Positions 36,562-44,562 of a DNA stretch of 64,000 nucleotides are shown piece after piece; the stretch's first letter is position 1, and every line of letters starts with the position of its first letter. The notes beneath the pieces were generated by a model. The model saw only the letters and a list, made by a program, of their open reading frames with translations, did no database searches and was not told the DNA's origin. Made by a program: the position numbers and the translations under genes. The stretch covers positions 62,001-126,000 of the forward strand of contig CALJEQ010000001.1 of assembly GCA_938074565.1 (NCBI GenBank), given 5' to 3'. Origin of the DNA: an uncultured Alkaliphilus sp. Lineage in GTDB: Bacteria > Bacillota > Clostridia > Peptostreptococcales > Natronincolaceae.

Positions 36562-38202
36562 CTATTTAACTACAGGTTTTTTTAATATCACAGTTGTTCT
36601 TGGAGCTAAAGTAATTTCGTTGCCATTAATTATGTTTTTACCATCACCTGTACTTTCAAATATAAAGTCCATGTTTTTAAGTTCTACATGATCTAATACA
36701 ATTGTTTGTTCTTCAGGATTAACATTGTGCAAAATTACCATTTCTTCCATTTCAAAGGTTCTGCTATAGGCTATTACCTTATTGCTATCCACTTCAATAC
36801 CCTTAAAGTCCCCTTTGGTTAAAGCCACATTTTCTTTTCTAACTTTGATAAGTTTTTTGTAATGATTTAACAAGGAGTCTGCATCTTGTTGTTGGACTTC
36901 CACCGAAACTGTATCTTTATTGTTTATATTAGGTCTCCAATTAGACTGTGGTAGTCTACTTTCCTCAAACCATACCATTGGTTCTCTAATATTTTCATGT
37001 TCTCCAGTACCTAGCATTCCAATTTCTTCTCCATAATAAATAAACGGATTACCTGGGAGAGTTAAGTACATATTTGCCGCTAATTTGGCTTTTTCAACAT
37101 CATTATCTAGTCTACTCATGGTACGGTTTTGATCATGATTAGTTAAAAATGGTGCATCAAGAAAAAGTGGTTCTACCTCGCTATTTTGTTGATAAATTTT
37201 TTCTAGTTCTTTTACAAAGCGATTAGGAGGGCCGTAAAGATCTAATCCACTATTTACTATACTGAAAATGCCATGTTCTCCTACCCAAAAGTTAAAGTTT
37301 GTGTCTAATCCTGAATAGTAGGTGGCAATTGTATCGGATGTGGTCCATGCTTCCCCCACTAAATATACATCTGGATTGATTTCTTCACAATAAGCTCCAA
37401 ACTCTCTCCAAAACTGATTGTTTTTACTTAAAGGACTTCCATTAAGATTTTCATGTATTCCATAAATGTGGGTAACAGCATCTAAACGAAAACCATCCAC
37501 CCCTTTATCTAACCAAAATTTAGCTATAGATTTAATTTCTTCCCTAACTTTTGGATTATCAAAATTTAGATCAGGCATCTGATCCCAGAAGACACCATAG
37601 TAATGACTGTCATTTAATGGATGCCAAACTCTAGTATTCCACAGTGATAATCCTTTAAGATTGTATTGATGACCCTTTTCTGCCCATGTATAGTAATCAC
37701 GGAAAGGATTATCCTTGGATTTTTTTGATTCTAAAAACCACGGATGTTGACTGCTGGTGTGGTTTATTACCAAATCCATAATCACTTTTATTCCCCTTTT
37801 TTGAGCTTCTTCAAGTAATTCTTCAAAATCTTCCAAAGTTCCATATTCTGGATCTATATTAAAATAATCCACCACATCATACTTATGATATGTAGGCGAA
37901 ACAGTGATAGGCATTAACCAAATCCCCTCCACTCCTAAATCATCCTTCGTAGAAGGGTCACCATCATTTAAATAATCTAGCTTTCCAATTAGACCCTTTA
38001 TATCTCCAATTCCATCTCCAGAAGAATCGGCAAATGCCCTTACAAAAATTTGATAATATACACCATGTTTATTATCTATATTTCTTTCATTCCTATATAT
38101 TTCTGGAAATTCTACAGTTGGATTTTGTATTACTTCTTTTGTACATCCTATAAGAAGCATTGCAATTATCATCAACCCTACACATTTTTTCATCCTATTC
38201 AT
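36562..38202 (-). CDS. Alpha-amylase family (GH13) lipoprotein
   Basis: A secreted, lipid-anchored GH13 glycosidase acting on alpha-glucans or malto-oligosaccharides. The N-terminus is a lipoprotein signal with lipobox LIGC, making Cys20 the modified residue. The barrel shows GH13 regions: region I DLVINHTS, region II GFRLDAVTH with nucleophile Asp241, region III VGEAWTT with acid/base Glu284, and region IV FLTNHDQNR with Asp357. The C-terminal beta domain ends the 546 residues. Exact specificity (amylase, neopullulanase, oligo-glucosidase) cannot be read from these motifs. It heads a likely unit with ydcF-like and lepB. The ATG follows TGGAGG. Confidence 0.92.
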   Translation of the reverse strand: MNRMKKCVGLMIIAMLLIGCTKEVIQNPTVEFPEIYRNERNIDNKHGVYYQIFVRAFADSSGDGIGDIKGLIGKLDYLNDGDPSTKDDLGVEGIWLMPITVSPTYHKYDVVDYFNIDPEYGTLEDFEELLEEAQKRGIKVIMDLVINHTSSQHPWFLESKKSKDNPFRDYYTWAEKGHQYNLKGLSLWNTRVWHPLNDSHYYGVFWDQMPDLNFDNPKVREEIKSIAKFWLDKGVDGFRLDAVTHIYGIHENLNGSPLSKNNQFWREFGAYCEEINPDVYLVGEAWTTSDTIATYYSGLDTNFNFWVGEHGIFSIVNSGLDLYGPPNRFVKELEKIYQQNSEVEPLFLDAPFLTNHDQNRTMSRLDNDVEKAKLAANMYLTLPGNPFIYYGEEIGMLGTGEHENIREPMVWFEESRLPQSNWRPNINNKDTVSVEVQQQDADSLLNHYKKLIKVRKENVALTKGDFKGIEVDSNKVIAYSRTFEMEEMVILHNVNPEEQTIVLDHVELKNMDFIFESTGDGKNIINGNEITLAPRTTVILKKPVVK

Positions 38203-38574
38203 TATTTGATTCCTCCATATTAACTTACTAGTAATTTAATAATACGTTCTACTCATTTTTATTTCCTGAGTAAAGATCATTATGATTACTATATTCTACC
38301 TAAATTAGCAATACCCTTCTAACTATATTATTTTAATTATATGAATTAATATTTGAGGAAATTGCCTAATATCATAATAATGAATTTATATGCTATTTTT
38401 GCACAAAATGAAGCCTGATTCGCCCATTTTGAAACGACTAATTTCCTTATACATTTTGTACAATTAGTCATTGAACACTAATCAGAGAAGGTTTATTTTT
38501 GCCTTAATATAAATTCGAAATCAATTATGCAATTTCCTAATTTAACTTCGGTTATTAAAACTTCAGTAGTCCTA
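38203..38574. other. Intergenic region amylase-comM
   Basis: This 372-base stretch between the comM stop and the amylase start holds no credible gene. It contains a set of nested inverted repeats spanning about 38357-38538 (listed separately) and AT-rich DNA in which I could not find a convincing amylase promoter. No clear terminator for comM is present other than what the inverted repeats may provide. Confidence 0.6.
38357..38538. repeat. MITE-like element with nested inverted repeats
   Basis: The ends are inverted repeats: AGGAAATTGC at 38357-38366 and its exact reverse complement at 38529-38538. The match extends four more bases after one mismatch. Inside are further nested pairs: CTGATT (38415-38420) with AATCAG (38480-38485), GACTAATT (38436-38443) with AATTAGTC (38462-38469), and ACAAAATG with CATTTTGT. 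The length of 182 bases and the folding fit a miniature inverted-repeat element. I see no clear target duplication and cannot search for other copies. Confidence 0.4.
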
Positions 38575-40101
38575 CTATTTTAATATTGTCATATTTCTAT
38601 ATTGTAGTGCCTCAGCAATATGTATTTCTTTTATTGATTCAGACATTTCTAAGTCGGCAATTGTACGAGCCACCTTAAGAATACGATTATAGCCCCTTGC
38701 ACTAAGCTTCATTCTATCATAAGCAATACTTATCAAATCTTTTGCGGCATTTTCCAACTGGCAGTACTTCTTCACATCCGAAGGATTAAGTTCCGAATTT
38801 GATAAAATATTAGCTTCTTTATACCTTGTTAATTGTACCGACCTTGCTTTTTCCACCCGTTGACGTATTTCATGGGAACCTTCTGATTCCTTTTTACTGA
38901 CTAAGTCATCATAGGCAACTGCTGAAGTTTCAACAATCAAATCGATTCGATCTAATAGCGGGCCTGATATTTTATTCATATAACGGCGTATTTCTTGGGG
39001 GCTACATGTACACTGATGGTCAGTATTTGTTCCATAGTATCCACAAGGACATGGATTCATTGAGGCTACAAACATAAACTTAGAAGGATATACAAAAGAG
39101 CCATTTACTCTAGATAAACTAATATAACCATCTTCAATAGGTTGACGCAAAACCTCTAATGTAGTTTTACTGAATTCTGGCAATTCATCTAGAAACAGTA
39201 CACCGTAATGACTTAATGTTACCTCTCCAGGTTTAGGTATTCTCCCACCCCCTGTTAAAGCCATCATGGAGGTGGTGTGATGGGGTGAACGGAAAGGTCT
39301 TTTAGTTACTAACCCAGACTTATAATCCAACAAACCTGCAACACTATAAATTTTCGTTATTTCAATTGCTTCTTCAAAGGTTAAGCTTGGTAAAATAGTA
39401 GGTAACCGCCTAGCTGCCATTGTTTTTCCAGACCCTGGAGGCCCCACCATCAATAAATTGTGTCCTCCTGCGGCGGCAATCTCCATAGATCTTTTTAAGT
39501 TTTCTTGTCCACTTATATCTGTAAAATCTTCATGGAAAATTAAATCCGATTGTAATGTTTGTATCGAACCCAATATTGACTCCATTTTAATTTCTCCATT
39601 TAGCATTGCCACCACTTCATTAAGTGTATTAACACCAATACATTCCATATCTTTAACCAACTTAGCCTCTTCTATATTATGTAGTGGTAACATAACTTTT
39701 TTATATCCTTTTTCATACATAGTTAATAGCATGGGTAATGCACCATTGATTTTATTAACATTGCCATCTAACGACAATTCACCAAAGATTACCATATCAT
39801 TAAACTCCTTTACTTTAATCTGTCCTGATGCCATTAATATTCCTATGGCAATTGGTAAATCAAAGTGAGTTCCTACTTTTTTTGTATCAGCAGGAGCTAA
39901 GTTTATAGTAATTCTTTTTAAAGGGAAGTCTAAGCCACAATTTTTAATGGCAGCCCTAACCCTTTCTTTAGATTCTTTTATCTCTTGATCCGGCAACCCA
40001 ACTATATTAGTTATAGGTAAACCATTAGATAGGTCTACCTCAACTTCTATTTCCGCTGTTTGAAGCCCATTTATACAACAACTTTTTATTTTAGCTAACA
40101 T
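38575..40101 (-). CDS. comM: YifB/ComM family Mg-chelatase-like AAA+ ATPase
   Basis: ComM (YifB) is an AAA+ helicase-like protein shown in Vibrio to promote branch migration during DNA uptake. It is widespread in bacteria. About 508 residues comprise an N-terminal Lon-protease-like ChlI domain (about 1-165). The Mg-chelatase AAA+ domain has P-loop GPPGSGKT and a Walker B-type LFLDELPEF, and a C-terminal Mg-chelatase domain follows. A zinc-like cysteine cluster is seen at CPCGYYGTNTDHQCTCSP. I start at the ATG at 40101, which has AGGGTG nine bases upstream. A GTG at 40113 overlaps that site. dprA lies downstream, another DNA-uptake gene, though separated by four genes. Confidence 0.92.
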   Translation of the reverse strand: MLAKIKSCCINGLQTAEIEVEVDLSNGLPITNIVGLPDQEIKESKERVRAAIKNCGLDFPLKRITINLAPADTKKVGTHFDLPIAIGILMASGQIKVKEFNDMVIFGELSLDGNVNKINGALPMLLTMYEKGYKKVMLPLHNIEEAKLVKDMECIGVNTLNEVVAMLNGEIKMESILGSIQTLQSDLIFHEDFTDISGQENLKRSMEIAAAGGHNLLMVGPPGSGKTMAARRLPTILPSLTFEEAIEITKIYSVAGLLDYKSGLVTKRPFRSPHHTTSMMALTGGGRIPKPGEVTLSHYGVLFLDELPEFSKTTLEVLRQPIEDGYISLSRVNGSFVYPSKFMFVASMNPCPCGYYGTNTDHQCTCSPQEIRRYMNKISGPLLDRIDLIVETSAVAYDDLVSKKESEGSHEIRQRVEKARSVQLTRYKEANILSNSELNPSDVKKYCQLENAAKDLISIAYDRMKLSARGYNRILKVARTIADLEMSESIKEIHIAEALQYRNMTILK

Positions 40102-40282
40102 ATTTTTCCACACCCTAACATATATATAAAATCTATAAAATAATACATTTCTATGTAATACACTATTTCTCCTTTATTATTATTAATATTTTTTTGTTCA
40201 GTGTAATTGTTTTGTTACATTATTGAATATTTATTACTTATTTCCTTTTAATTCATAATTTAAATAATATTTTTGTCCTAGT

Positions 40283-40311
40283 TTGACATTGAAATAAATG
40301 TATGATAAACT
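40283..40311 (+). promoter_or_regulatory. Promoter of eam (long leader)
   Basis: A perfect TTGACA (40283-40288) is followed 17 bases later by TAAACT (40306-40311), with a TG one base before it (extended -10). Transcription would start near 40318 and leave about 330 bases before the eam ATG. It is the only plus-strand gene, so it needs its own promoter. Confidence 0.6.
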
Positions 40312-40317
40312 TTATTA

Positions 40318-40645
40318 CTAAAGATTCCTTTCTATATTTTACTGGAAAAGCCCATTCAGAAAGTTCTATTTTACAATGAGGAATAGAAAACTTTATTTTC
40401 TCTTTCACTGATTTTTTTCATATACTCCAAAAAATAAATCAGCTATAAACTTCCTTTATCTTACTTATAAGATATGTAAACTAAATTTTTTATAAAAAGA
40501 AATTAAACTTTCTGTTTTTTGTTGTACCCTTTTTTATGTACTAGAATGTCTCTATTATAACGAATATCGTTTTAATAGTTTATTTTGTCATACTGTAATT
40601 TTATATAAATTAGCTAAACAAATAGATTAAAAAGGAGGAGATAAC
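40318..40645 (+). other. Long untranslated leader of eam with hairpins
   Basis: If the promoter at 40283-40311 is used, this roughly 330-base leader precedes eam. It has no long reading frame. It contains two clear hairpins: about 40360-40394 (stem AAAGTT-CTATT with AATAG-AA-AACTTT, followed by U-rich sequence) and about 40408-40442 (CTGATTT with AAATCAG). A strong ribosome-binding site, AAGGAGGAG, precedes the ATG. The comM promoter must lie on the opposite strand in 40114-40280, though I cannot place it. I recognise no known riboswitch class here. Confidence 0.45.
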
Positions 40646-41923
40646 ATGGAATGTGTTCATTTACAGAACAATAGTCGTGAAATATCGCTTAATAGAGCTC
40701 AAGAATTAAAAAACAGAATAGAAGATTATCTTAATATAAAAGATAGTATTCCAAGGGGTTTATCTGAAGAAAATACAAAAAAGCAAATTGAAAAGAAGAA
40801 GAAAATATTAGACCTTTTAAAAGGATCTGAAGAGGATTGGAATGACTGGCATTGGCAGTTACAAAATAGGATTTCAGATGTTGATTTACTTAGTCAAATA
40901 ATCCCTTTGGAAGAAAAAGAAATTAAAGCTATAAAACAAGTTCAAAAAAAATTCAGATGGTCTATTTCTCCTTATTACGCCTCATTAATAGATGATGAAA
41001 ATAAGTATTGTCCAATAAAATTAATGTCTGTACCTACTAAAATTGAAGTTGAAAAACAAGTAGGTAGTAATGACCCTATGGCAGAAGAGTTTACGAATCC
41101 AGCTGGCTCTATTACTAGACGATACCCCGATCGATTAATTATTAACGTCACCAATGAATGCGCAATGTATTGTAGACATTGTCAAAGAAGAAGAAATATA
41201 GGCACATTAGATCAGCATACTTCAAGAGAAGAGCTACAAGAATCTATTGAATATATAAGAAATAACCCTGAAATAAGAGATGTATTAATTACTGGAGGCG
41301 ATGCTTTAACCCTATCAGACCATGTGTTAGATTGGTTGTTAGGAGAATTACATGCTATTCCAACTGTTGATTACATCCGTTTAGGAACTAGAACATTAGT
41401 AACTATGCCTCAACGTATTACTGAGAACCTCCTAAATATTTTAAAAAAATATAGTCCTATTTATATTAATACCCATTTTAATCATCCTATGGAGGTAACA
41501 AAAGAGTCTAAAGAAGCCTGCGATAAACTTGCAAATATTGGCGTTCCACTGGGAAATCAGGCTGTTTTATTAAATGGAGTCAATAACAATAAGTATGTGA
41601 TGAGACTAATGAACCAGGAACTTTTAAAATGTCGTGTACGTCCTTATTATATTTTCCATGCTAAAAAAGTTATTGGTACAACACATTTTAAAACTTCTAT
41701 TGATGAGGGTATTGAAATTATGGAATACTTAAGAGGTTATACTTCAGGTATGGCTATTCCAACTTACATCGTTAATGCTCCTAAGGGTAAAGGTAAAACC
41801 CCTATATTACCCCAATATATTATCTCCCACGGTAAAAACTATGTTAAAATAAGAACATGGGAAGGAGAAGTCATTGACTATCCTAACTACCAATCTAAAC
41901 CTATTGAAGAGTTATTAAAATAA
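40646..41923 (+). CDS. eam: Glutamate 2,3-aminomutase (radical SAM, PLP)
   Basis: This radical SAM/PLP enzyme most likely moves the amino group of glutamate from C2 to C3, giving beta-glutamate. The 425-residue protein has the radical SAM cluster Cys172-x3-Cys176-x2-Cys179 and the PLP lysine (Lys384). It would usually be called lysine 2,3-aminomutase, but the two aspartates that hold the lysine side chain in KamA are replaced by Lys340 and Asn377. The spacing of 37 residues equals that between Asp293 and Asp330 in KamA. The Lys/Asn pair is the published signature of clostridial glutamate 2,3-aminomutase. beta-Glutamate is a compatible solute in some microbes. A salt role here is inference. 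It has a promoter, a long leader and a terminator of its own. Confidence 0.87.
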   Translation: MECVHLQNNSREISLNRAQELKNRIEDYLNIKDSIPRGLSEENTKKQIEKKKKILDLLKGSEEDWNDWHWQLQNRISDVDLLSQIIPLEEKEIKAIKQVQKKFRWSISPYYASLIDDENKYCPIKLMSVPTKIEVEKQVGSNDPMAEEFTNPAGSITRRYPDRLIINVTNECAMYCRHCQRRRNIGTLDQHTSREELQESIEYIRNNPEIRDVLITGGDALTLSDHVLDWLLGELHAIPTVDYIRLGTRTLVTMPQRITENLLNILKKYSPIYINTHFNHPMEVTKESKEACDKLANIGVPLGNQAVLLNGVNNNKYVMRLMNQELLKCRVRPYYIFHAKKVIGTTHFKTSIDEGIEIMEYLRGYTSGMAIPTYIVNAPKGKGKTPILPQYIISHGKNYVKIRTWEGEVIDYPNYQSKPIEELLK

Positions 41924-41932
41924 ATCTAATGC

Positions 41933-41963
41933 AAAAGGGACTAGCGCAAGCATAGTCCCTTTT
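41933..41963. terminator. Bidirectional terminator between eam and yraN
   Basis: AAAAGGGACTA and TAGTCCCTTTT form a perfect 11-base stem around a 9-base loop, followed by T-runs in both directions. It ends both the plus-strand eam transcript and the minus-strand yraN transcript, which converge here. Confidence 0.9.
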
Positions 41964-41973
41964 AACTTTAGTA

Positions 41974-42324
41974 TTAAAAAGCATTTTCAAGATGATTAAT
42001 TTTATACTTCTTTTCCCAAACATATACTTCTATAACATCGAATCTATAACTAACATCTGTATATTCTCTATTATTTTGAATAAAATGTTGGGCTAATCTA
42101 TAATAGTTTAACTGTTTCCTTGTATCAACAGCCTCTCTTGGTAAACCATATCCACCGGTTTGTCTTGTTTTAACTTCTATAAATACCACTATATCAGCAA
42201 TTTTTGCAATTATATCTATTTCACCAAATTTTGTTTTATAATTTCTTTGTAGTATTATATATCCTTTATCCAATAAGCATTTACAACTAAAACCTTCTCC
42301 TAAAAAACCTAGTTGTTTACTCAT
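41974..42324 (-). CDS. yraN: UPF0102 endonuclease-like protein YraN
   Basis: The UPF0102 family has a restriction-endonuclease-like fold; its role is unknown. The protein of 116 residues shows the family motifs GFLGEGFSCKCLLDKGYIIL, the nuclease-like FGEIDIIAKIADIVVFIEVKTR with its Asp and Glu-x-Lys, and the R-rich segment with LPREAVDTRKQ. I start it at the ATG at 42324, with GGTGGAG about nine bases upstream. A GTG at 42339 abuts the site. It follows rnhB, as in many Firmicutes and proteobacteria. Confidence 0.9.
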   Translation of the reverse strand: MSKQLGFLGEGFSCKCLLDKGYIILQRNYKTKFGEIDIIAKIADIVVFIEVKTRQTGGYGLPREAVDTRKQLNYYRLAQHFIQNNREYTDVSYRFDVIEVYVWEKKYKINHLENAF

Positions 42325-42393
42325 CCTGCTGATCTCCACCTATACAGTCGTTGTTAGTACATTTATTATGTTACAAAATCATCACTAAAGGTA

Positions 42394-43011
42394 CTATACT
42401 GCCAATATCTTTTTCAAAAAACTCCTTCTATGTAATTCACTGGGTCCATAAGCTAAAAGCGCTTCTTTATGGAGTTTTGTTCCATAACCCTTATGTTGTT
42501 CTATTCCATAATGAGGATATTCTTCAGCCCACTTTAAACACATACGGTCTCTAATAACCTTTGCTACTATAGATGCCGCTGCAATTCCATGACATGTGTC
42601 ATCACCTTTAATAATTGCCTTTTGGGGTAGTTTAATATCAATTTCTTCTGCATCCACCAATACAAAGTCTGGTATTACCGTTTGTCCATCTTTATCCTTT
42701 AAGTTCAGTATTGCCTTCTTCATAGCTAACCTTGTGGCATTTTTAATATTAATTTCATCAATAATTTTAGATGATATTGTTCCTACTCCTATAGCAATGG
42801 CTTTTTCCTTAATAACTTCGTACAGTTCTTCCCTCTTTTTGGGGCTAAGTTTTTTTGAATCTTTAACCCCTTCAATTAGCAGATCTTTAGGAAGAATAAC
42901 AGTAGCTGCCAAAACACTACCAAATAGACAACCTCTTCCCACTTCATCGCACCCAGCTATTAAATTATGTCCAAAATCCCATAACTCTTTTTCTAATTCC
43001 AATGTACTCAT
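42394..43011 (-). CDS. rnhB: Ribonuclease HII
   Basis: RNase HII cuts RNA in RNA-DNA hybrids and at single ribonucleotides. The protein of about 205 residues has the catalytic acidic residues in IAGCDEVGRGCLFGSV, the region with VLVDAEEI, and DTCHGIAAASIVAKVIRD, plus HKGYGTKLH near the end. I prefer the ATG at 43011, ten bases after the AAAGGGGG. An ATG at 43020 abuts that site. It follows rbgA by a short gap and precedes yraN. Confidence 0.94.
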   Translation of the reverse strand: MSTLELEKELWDFGHNLIAGCDEVGRGCLFGSVLAATVILPKDLLIEGVKDSKKLSPKKREELYEVIKEKAIAIGVGTISSKIIDEINIKNATRLAMKKAILNLKDKDGQTVIPDFVLVDAEEIDIKLPQKAIIKGDDTCHGIAAASIVAKVIRDRMCLKWAEEYPHYGIEQHKGYGTKLHKEALLAYGPSELHRRSFLKKILAV

Positions 43012-43037
43012 TGTATTCATTCCCCCTTTAGATCCAT

Positions 43038-43913
43038 TTATTCTTGTTGCTCTAGCTCATCTATCAAATCTAAGGGACTTTCTAAAGTAATACGTCCAAT
43101 TTTACCCGAACGGAATTCATCTAAAACTATGTTTGCAATTCTTGTGTAATCTATTTCTCCACCTTTAATAATACAACCTCTCTTTTTTGCCATCTCATCC
43201 ATTATTTCAATGGCTGTTTCAGCTTCTCCTGATAGATTATATCGTTCATTGAGATTGACTATGTGTTGTTTCATTAAATGTTCTATCAACTTTAAGGCTA
43301 AAGTTTCAACATCCATTATTTCATCCCGAATAGCACCTGTAAATGCCAGTTTTAGAGCAACTTCTTGATCTTCAAATTTTGGCCATAGAATACCAGGCGT
43401 ATCTAGTAGCTCCATATTTCCCCTTAGTCGAATCCATTGTTTTCCTTTTGTTACTCCAGGTCGGTCACCTGTTTGTGCACTCTTTTTTCCTGCTAGTTTA
43501 TTAATAATAGAAGACTTACCTACATTAGGTATTCCCACCATCATAATTCTAGAAGCTCTAGGTAATCTACCTTTTTTTATTAATGCATCCATTTTATCCT
43601 TAATAGCTTTTTCACCTTCAGCTATCACTTGTCTAAGACCTGCCCCTGATATGGTGTTTACAGGAATTGCAGTAATATTCTTTTCCCTATAGTAGGAAAT
43701 CCATTTAGCTGTCATTTGTTCGTCAGCTAAATCTACTTTATTTAATATAATTACTTTAGGCTTACCACCTAAAATATTATCAATGTCAGGATTTTTACTA
43801 CTAAAAGGTAATCTAGCATCTAATAATTCAAAAGCCACATCAATAAGCTTTAATTGATCCTTCAACAATTCCCTCGTTTTTTTCATATGCCCAGGATACC
43901 AGTTGATGTTCAT
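43038..43913 (-). CDS. rbgA: Ribosome biogenesis GTPase RbgA (YlqF)
   Basis: RbgA is a circularly permuted GTPase needed for late 50S subunit maturation. The permuted motif order is visible: G4 (LNKVDLAD) comes first, then G1 (MVGIPNVGKSS) and G3 (DTPG). The C-terminal domain follows. 291 residues, normal length. It has a promoter of its own directly upstream and continues into rnhB and yraN. In Bacillus it likewise sits between rplS and rnhB. Confidence 0.96.
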   Translation of the reverse strand: MNINWYPGHMKKTRELLKDQLKLIDVAFELLDARLPFSSKNPDIDNILGGKPKVIILNKVDLADEQMTAKWISYYREKNITAIPVNTISGAGLRQVIAEGEKAIKDKMDALIKKGRLPRASRIMMVGIPNVGKSSIINKLAGKKSAQTGDRPGVTKGKQWIRLRGNMELLDTPGILWPKFEDQEVALKLAFTGAIRDEIMDVETLALKLIEHLMKQHIVNLNERYNLSGEAETAIEIMDEMAKKRGCIIKGGEIDYTRIANIVLDEFRSGKIGRITLESPLDLIDELEQQE

Positions 43914-43953
43914 CGCGTCATCTCCTCTTACTTAAATACTTCTCAATAACTTT

Positions 43954-43983
43954 ATTTTAAACATCAATGATGTTTTTTATCAA
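43954..43983 (-). promoter_or_regulatory. Promoter of rbgA-rnhB-yraN with inverted repeat in spacer
   Basis: TTGATA (43978-43983) and TAAAAT (43954-43959) on the minus strand are separated by 18 bases. The spacer contains a perfect 7-base inverted repeat, AACATCA-A-TGATGTT (43960-43974), adjoining the -10. A dyad in that place could be an operator. The start would be near 43947. Confidence 0.5.
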
Positions 43984-44061
43984 ATTAGATTTTAAATACT
44001 TTCATCTATATAAAAATCTATAATCCATCTAAATTATGTAATTTATGTAATAAAAGTTACA

Positions 44062-44091
44062 AATAAAGGGACTGCTAGCAGTCCCTTTATT
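44062..44091 (-). terminator. Terminator after rplS
   Basis: A perfect 30-base palindrome, with AATAAAGGGACT on one side, GCTAGC in the centre and AGTCCCTTTATT on the other. It lies 17 bases after the rplS stop and is followed by a T-rich stretch. Its GGGACT stem resembles the terminator after eam. Confidence 0.85.
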
Positions 44092-44108
44092 GATACTATA
44101 TAAGTATA

Positions 44109-44453
44109 TTATCTTTTTTCTTTAACCTTGAATGCAGCTTTACCAATTCTATCTCTTAGATAGTAGATTCTAGCTCTTCTTACCTTACCTCTTCTTACTA
44201 CATCGATTTTCTCGATTTTAGGAGAGTTTACAGGGAAAGTTCTTTCAACTCCTACACCGTAAGAAATTCTTCTTACTGTGAAAGTTTCAGCAACTCCTCC
44301 ACCTTGTCTCTTGATTACAATTCCTTCATAAACCTGTACTCTTTCTCTGTTACCTTCTTTAATCTTAACGTGAACTTTAACTGTATCACCTGTATTAAAT
44401 GCTGGTAGCTCTTTCTTTATTTGTTCATTTGTGAATGCTTTTAATAAATCCAT
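44109..44453 (-). CDS. rplS: 50S ribosomal protein L19
   Basis: L19 sits at the 30S-50S interface. The 114 residues show the typical pattern [20 protein letters not shown], with [16 protein letters not shown] after it, and a basic C-terminus ([17 protein letters not shown]). ATG start with GGAGGG. It has its own promoter and leader upstream, and a terminator, so it is a single-gene unit apart from the trmD operon. Confidence 0.98.
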   Translation of the reverse strand: MDLLKAFTNEQIKKELPAFNTGDTVKVHVKIKEGNRERVQVYEGIVIKRQGGGVAETFTVRRISYGVGVERTFPVNSPKIEKIDVVRRGKVRRARIYYLRDRIGKAAFKVKEKR

Positions 44454-44521
44454 AGTTGTCCCTCCTTCCTTCTTAGACGTTCATATGTGGTTCATAGAGG
44501 ACCGCCCGTAATTCCTTTGTT

Positions 44522-44550
44522 ATTATATCATACCCATTATAAATTGACAA
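44522..44550 (-). promoter_or_regulatory. Promoter of rplS
   Basis: TTGTCA (44545-44550), 17 bases and then a perfect TATAAT (44522-44527), with a TG just before it. The start near 44515 would leave a GC-richer leader of about 60 bases, unusual in this AT-rich window. That leader may correspond to the L19 leader RNA known in Firmicutes, but I cannot align it here. Confidence 0.75.
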
Positions 44551-44562
44551 TAGGTGAATATA

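Noticed and set aside
40318-40645. Lysine or other known riboswitch before the aminomutase
   Set aside because: No recognisable conserved core; only simple AT-rich hairpins.
40646-41923. Annotation as lysine 2,3-aminomutase (kamA)
   Set aside because: The two lysine-binding aspartates are replaced by Lys340 and Asn377, and no lysine-fermentation genes adjoin.
42596-43090. 164-residue plus-strand frame opposite rnhB
   Set aside because: Antisense shadow of rnhB with low-complexity serine-rich content.
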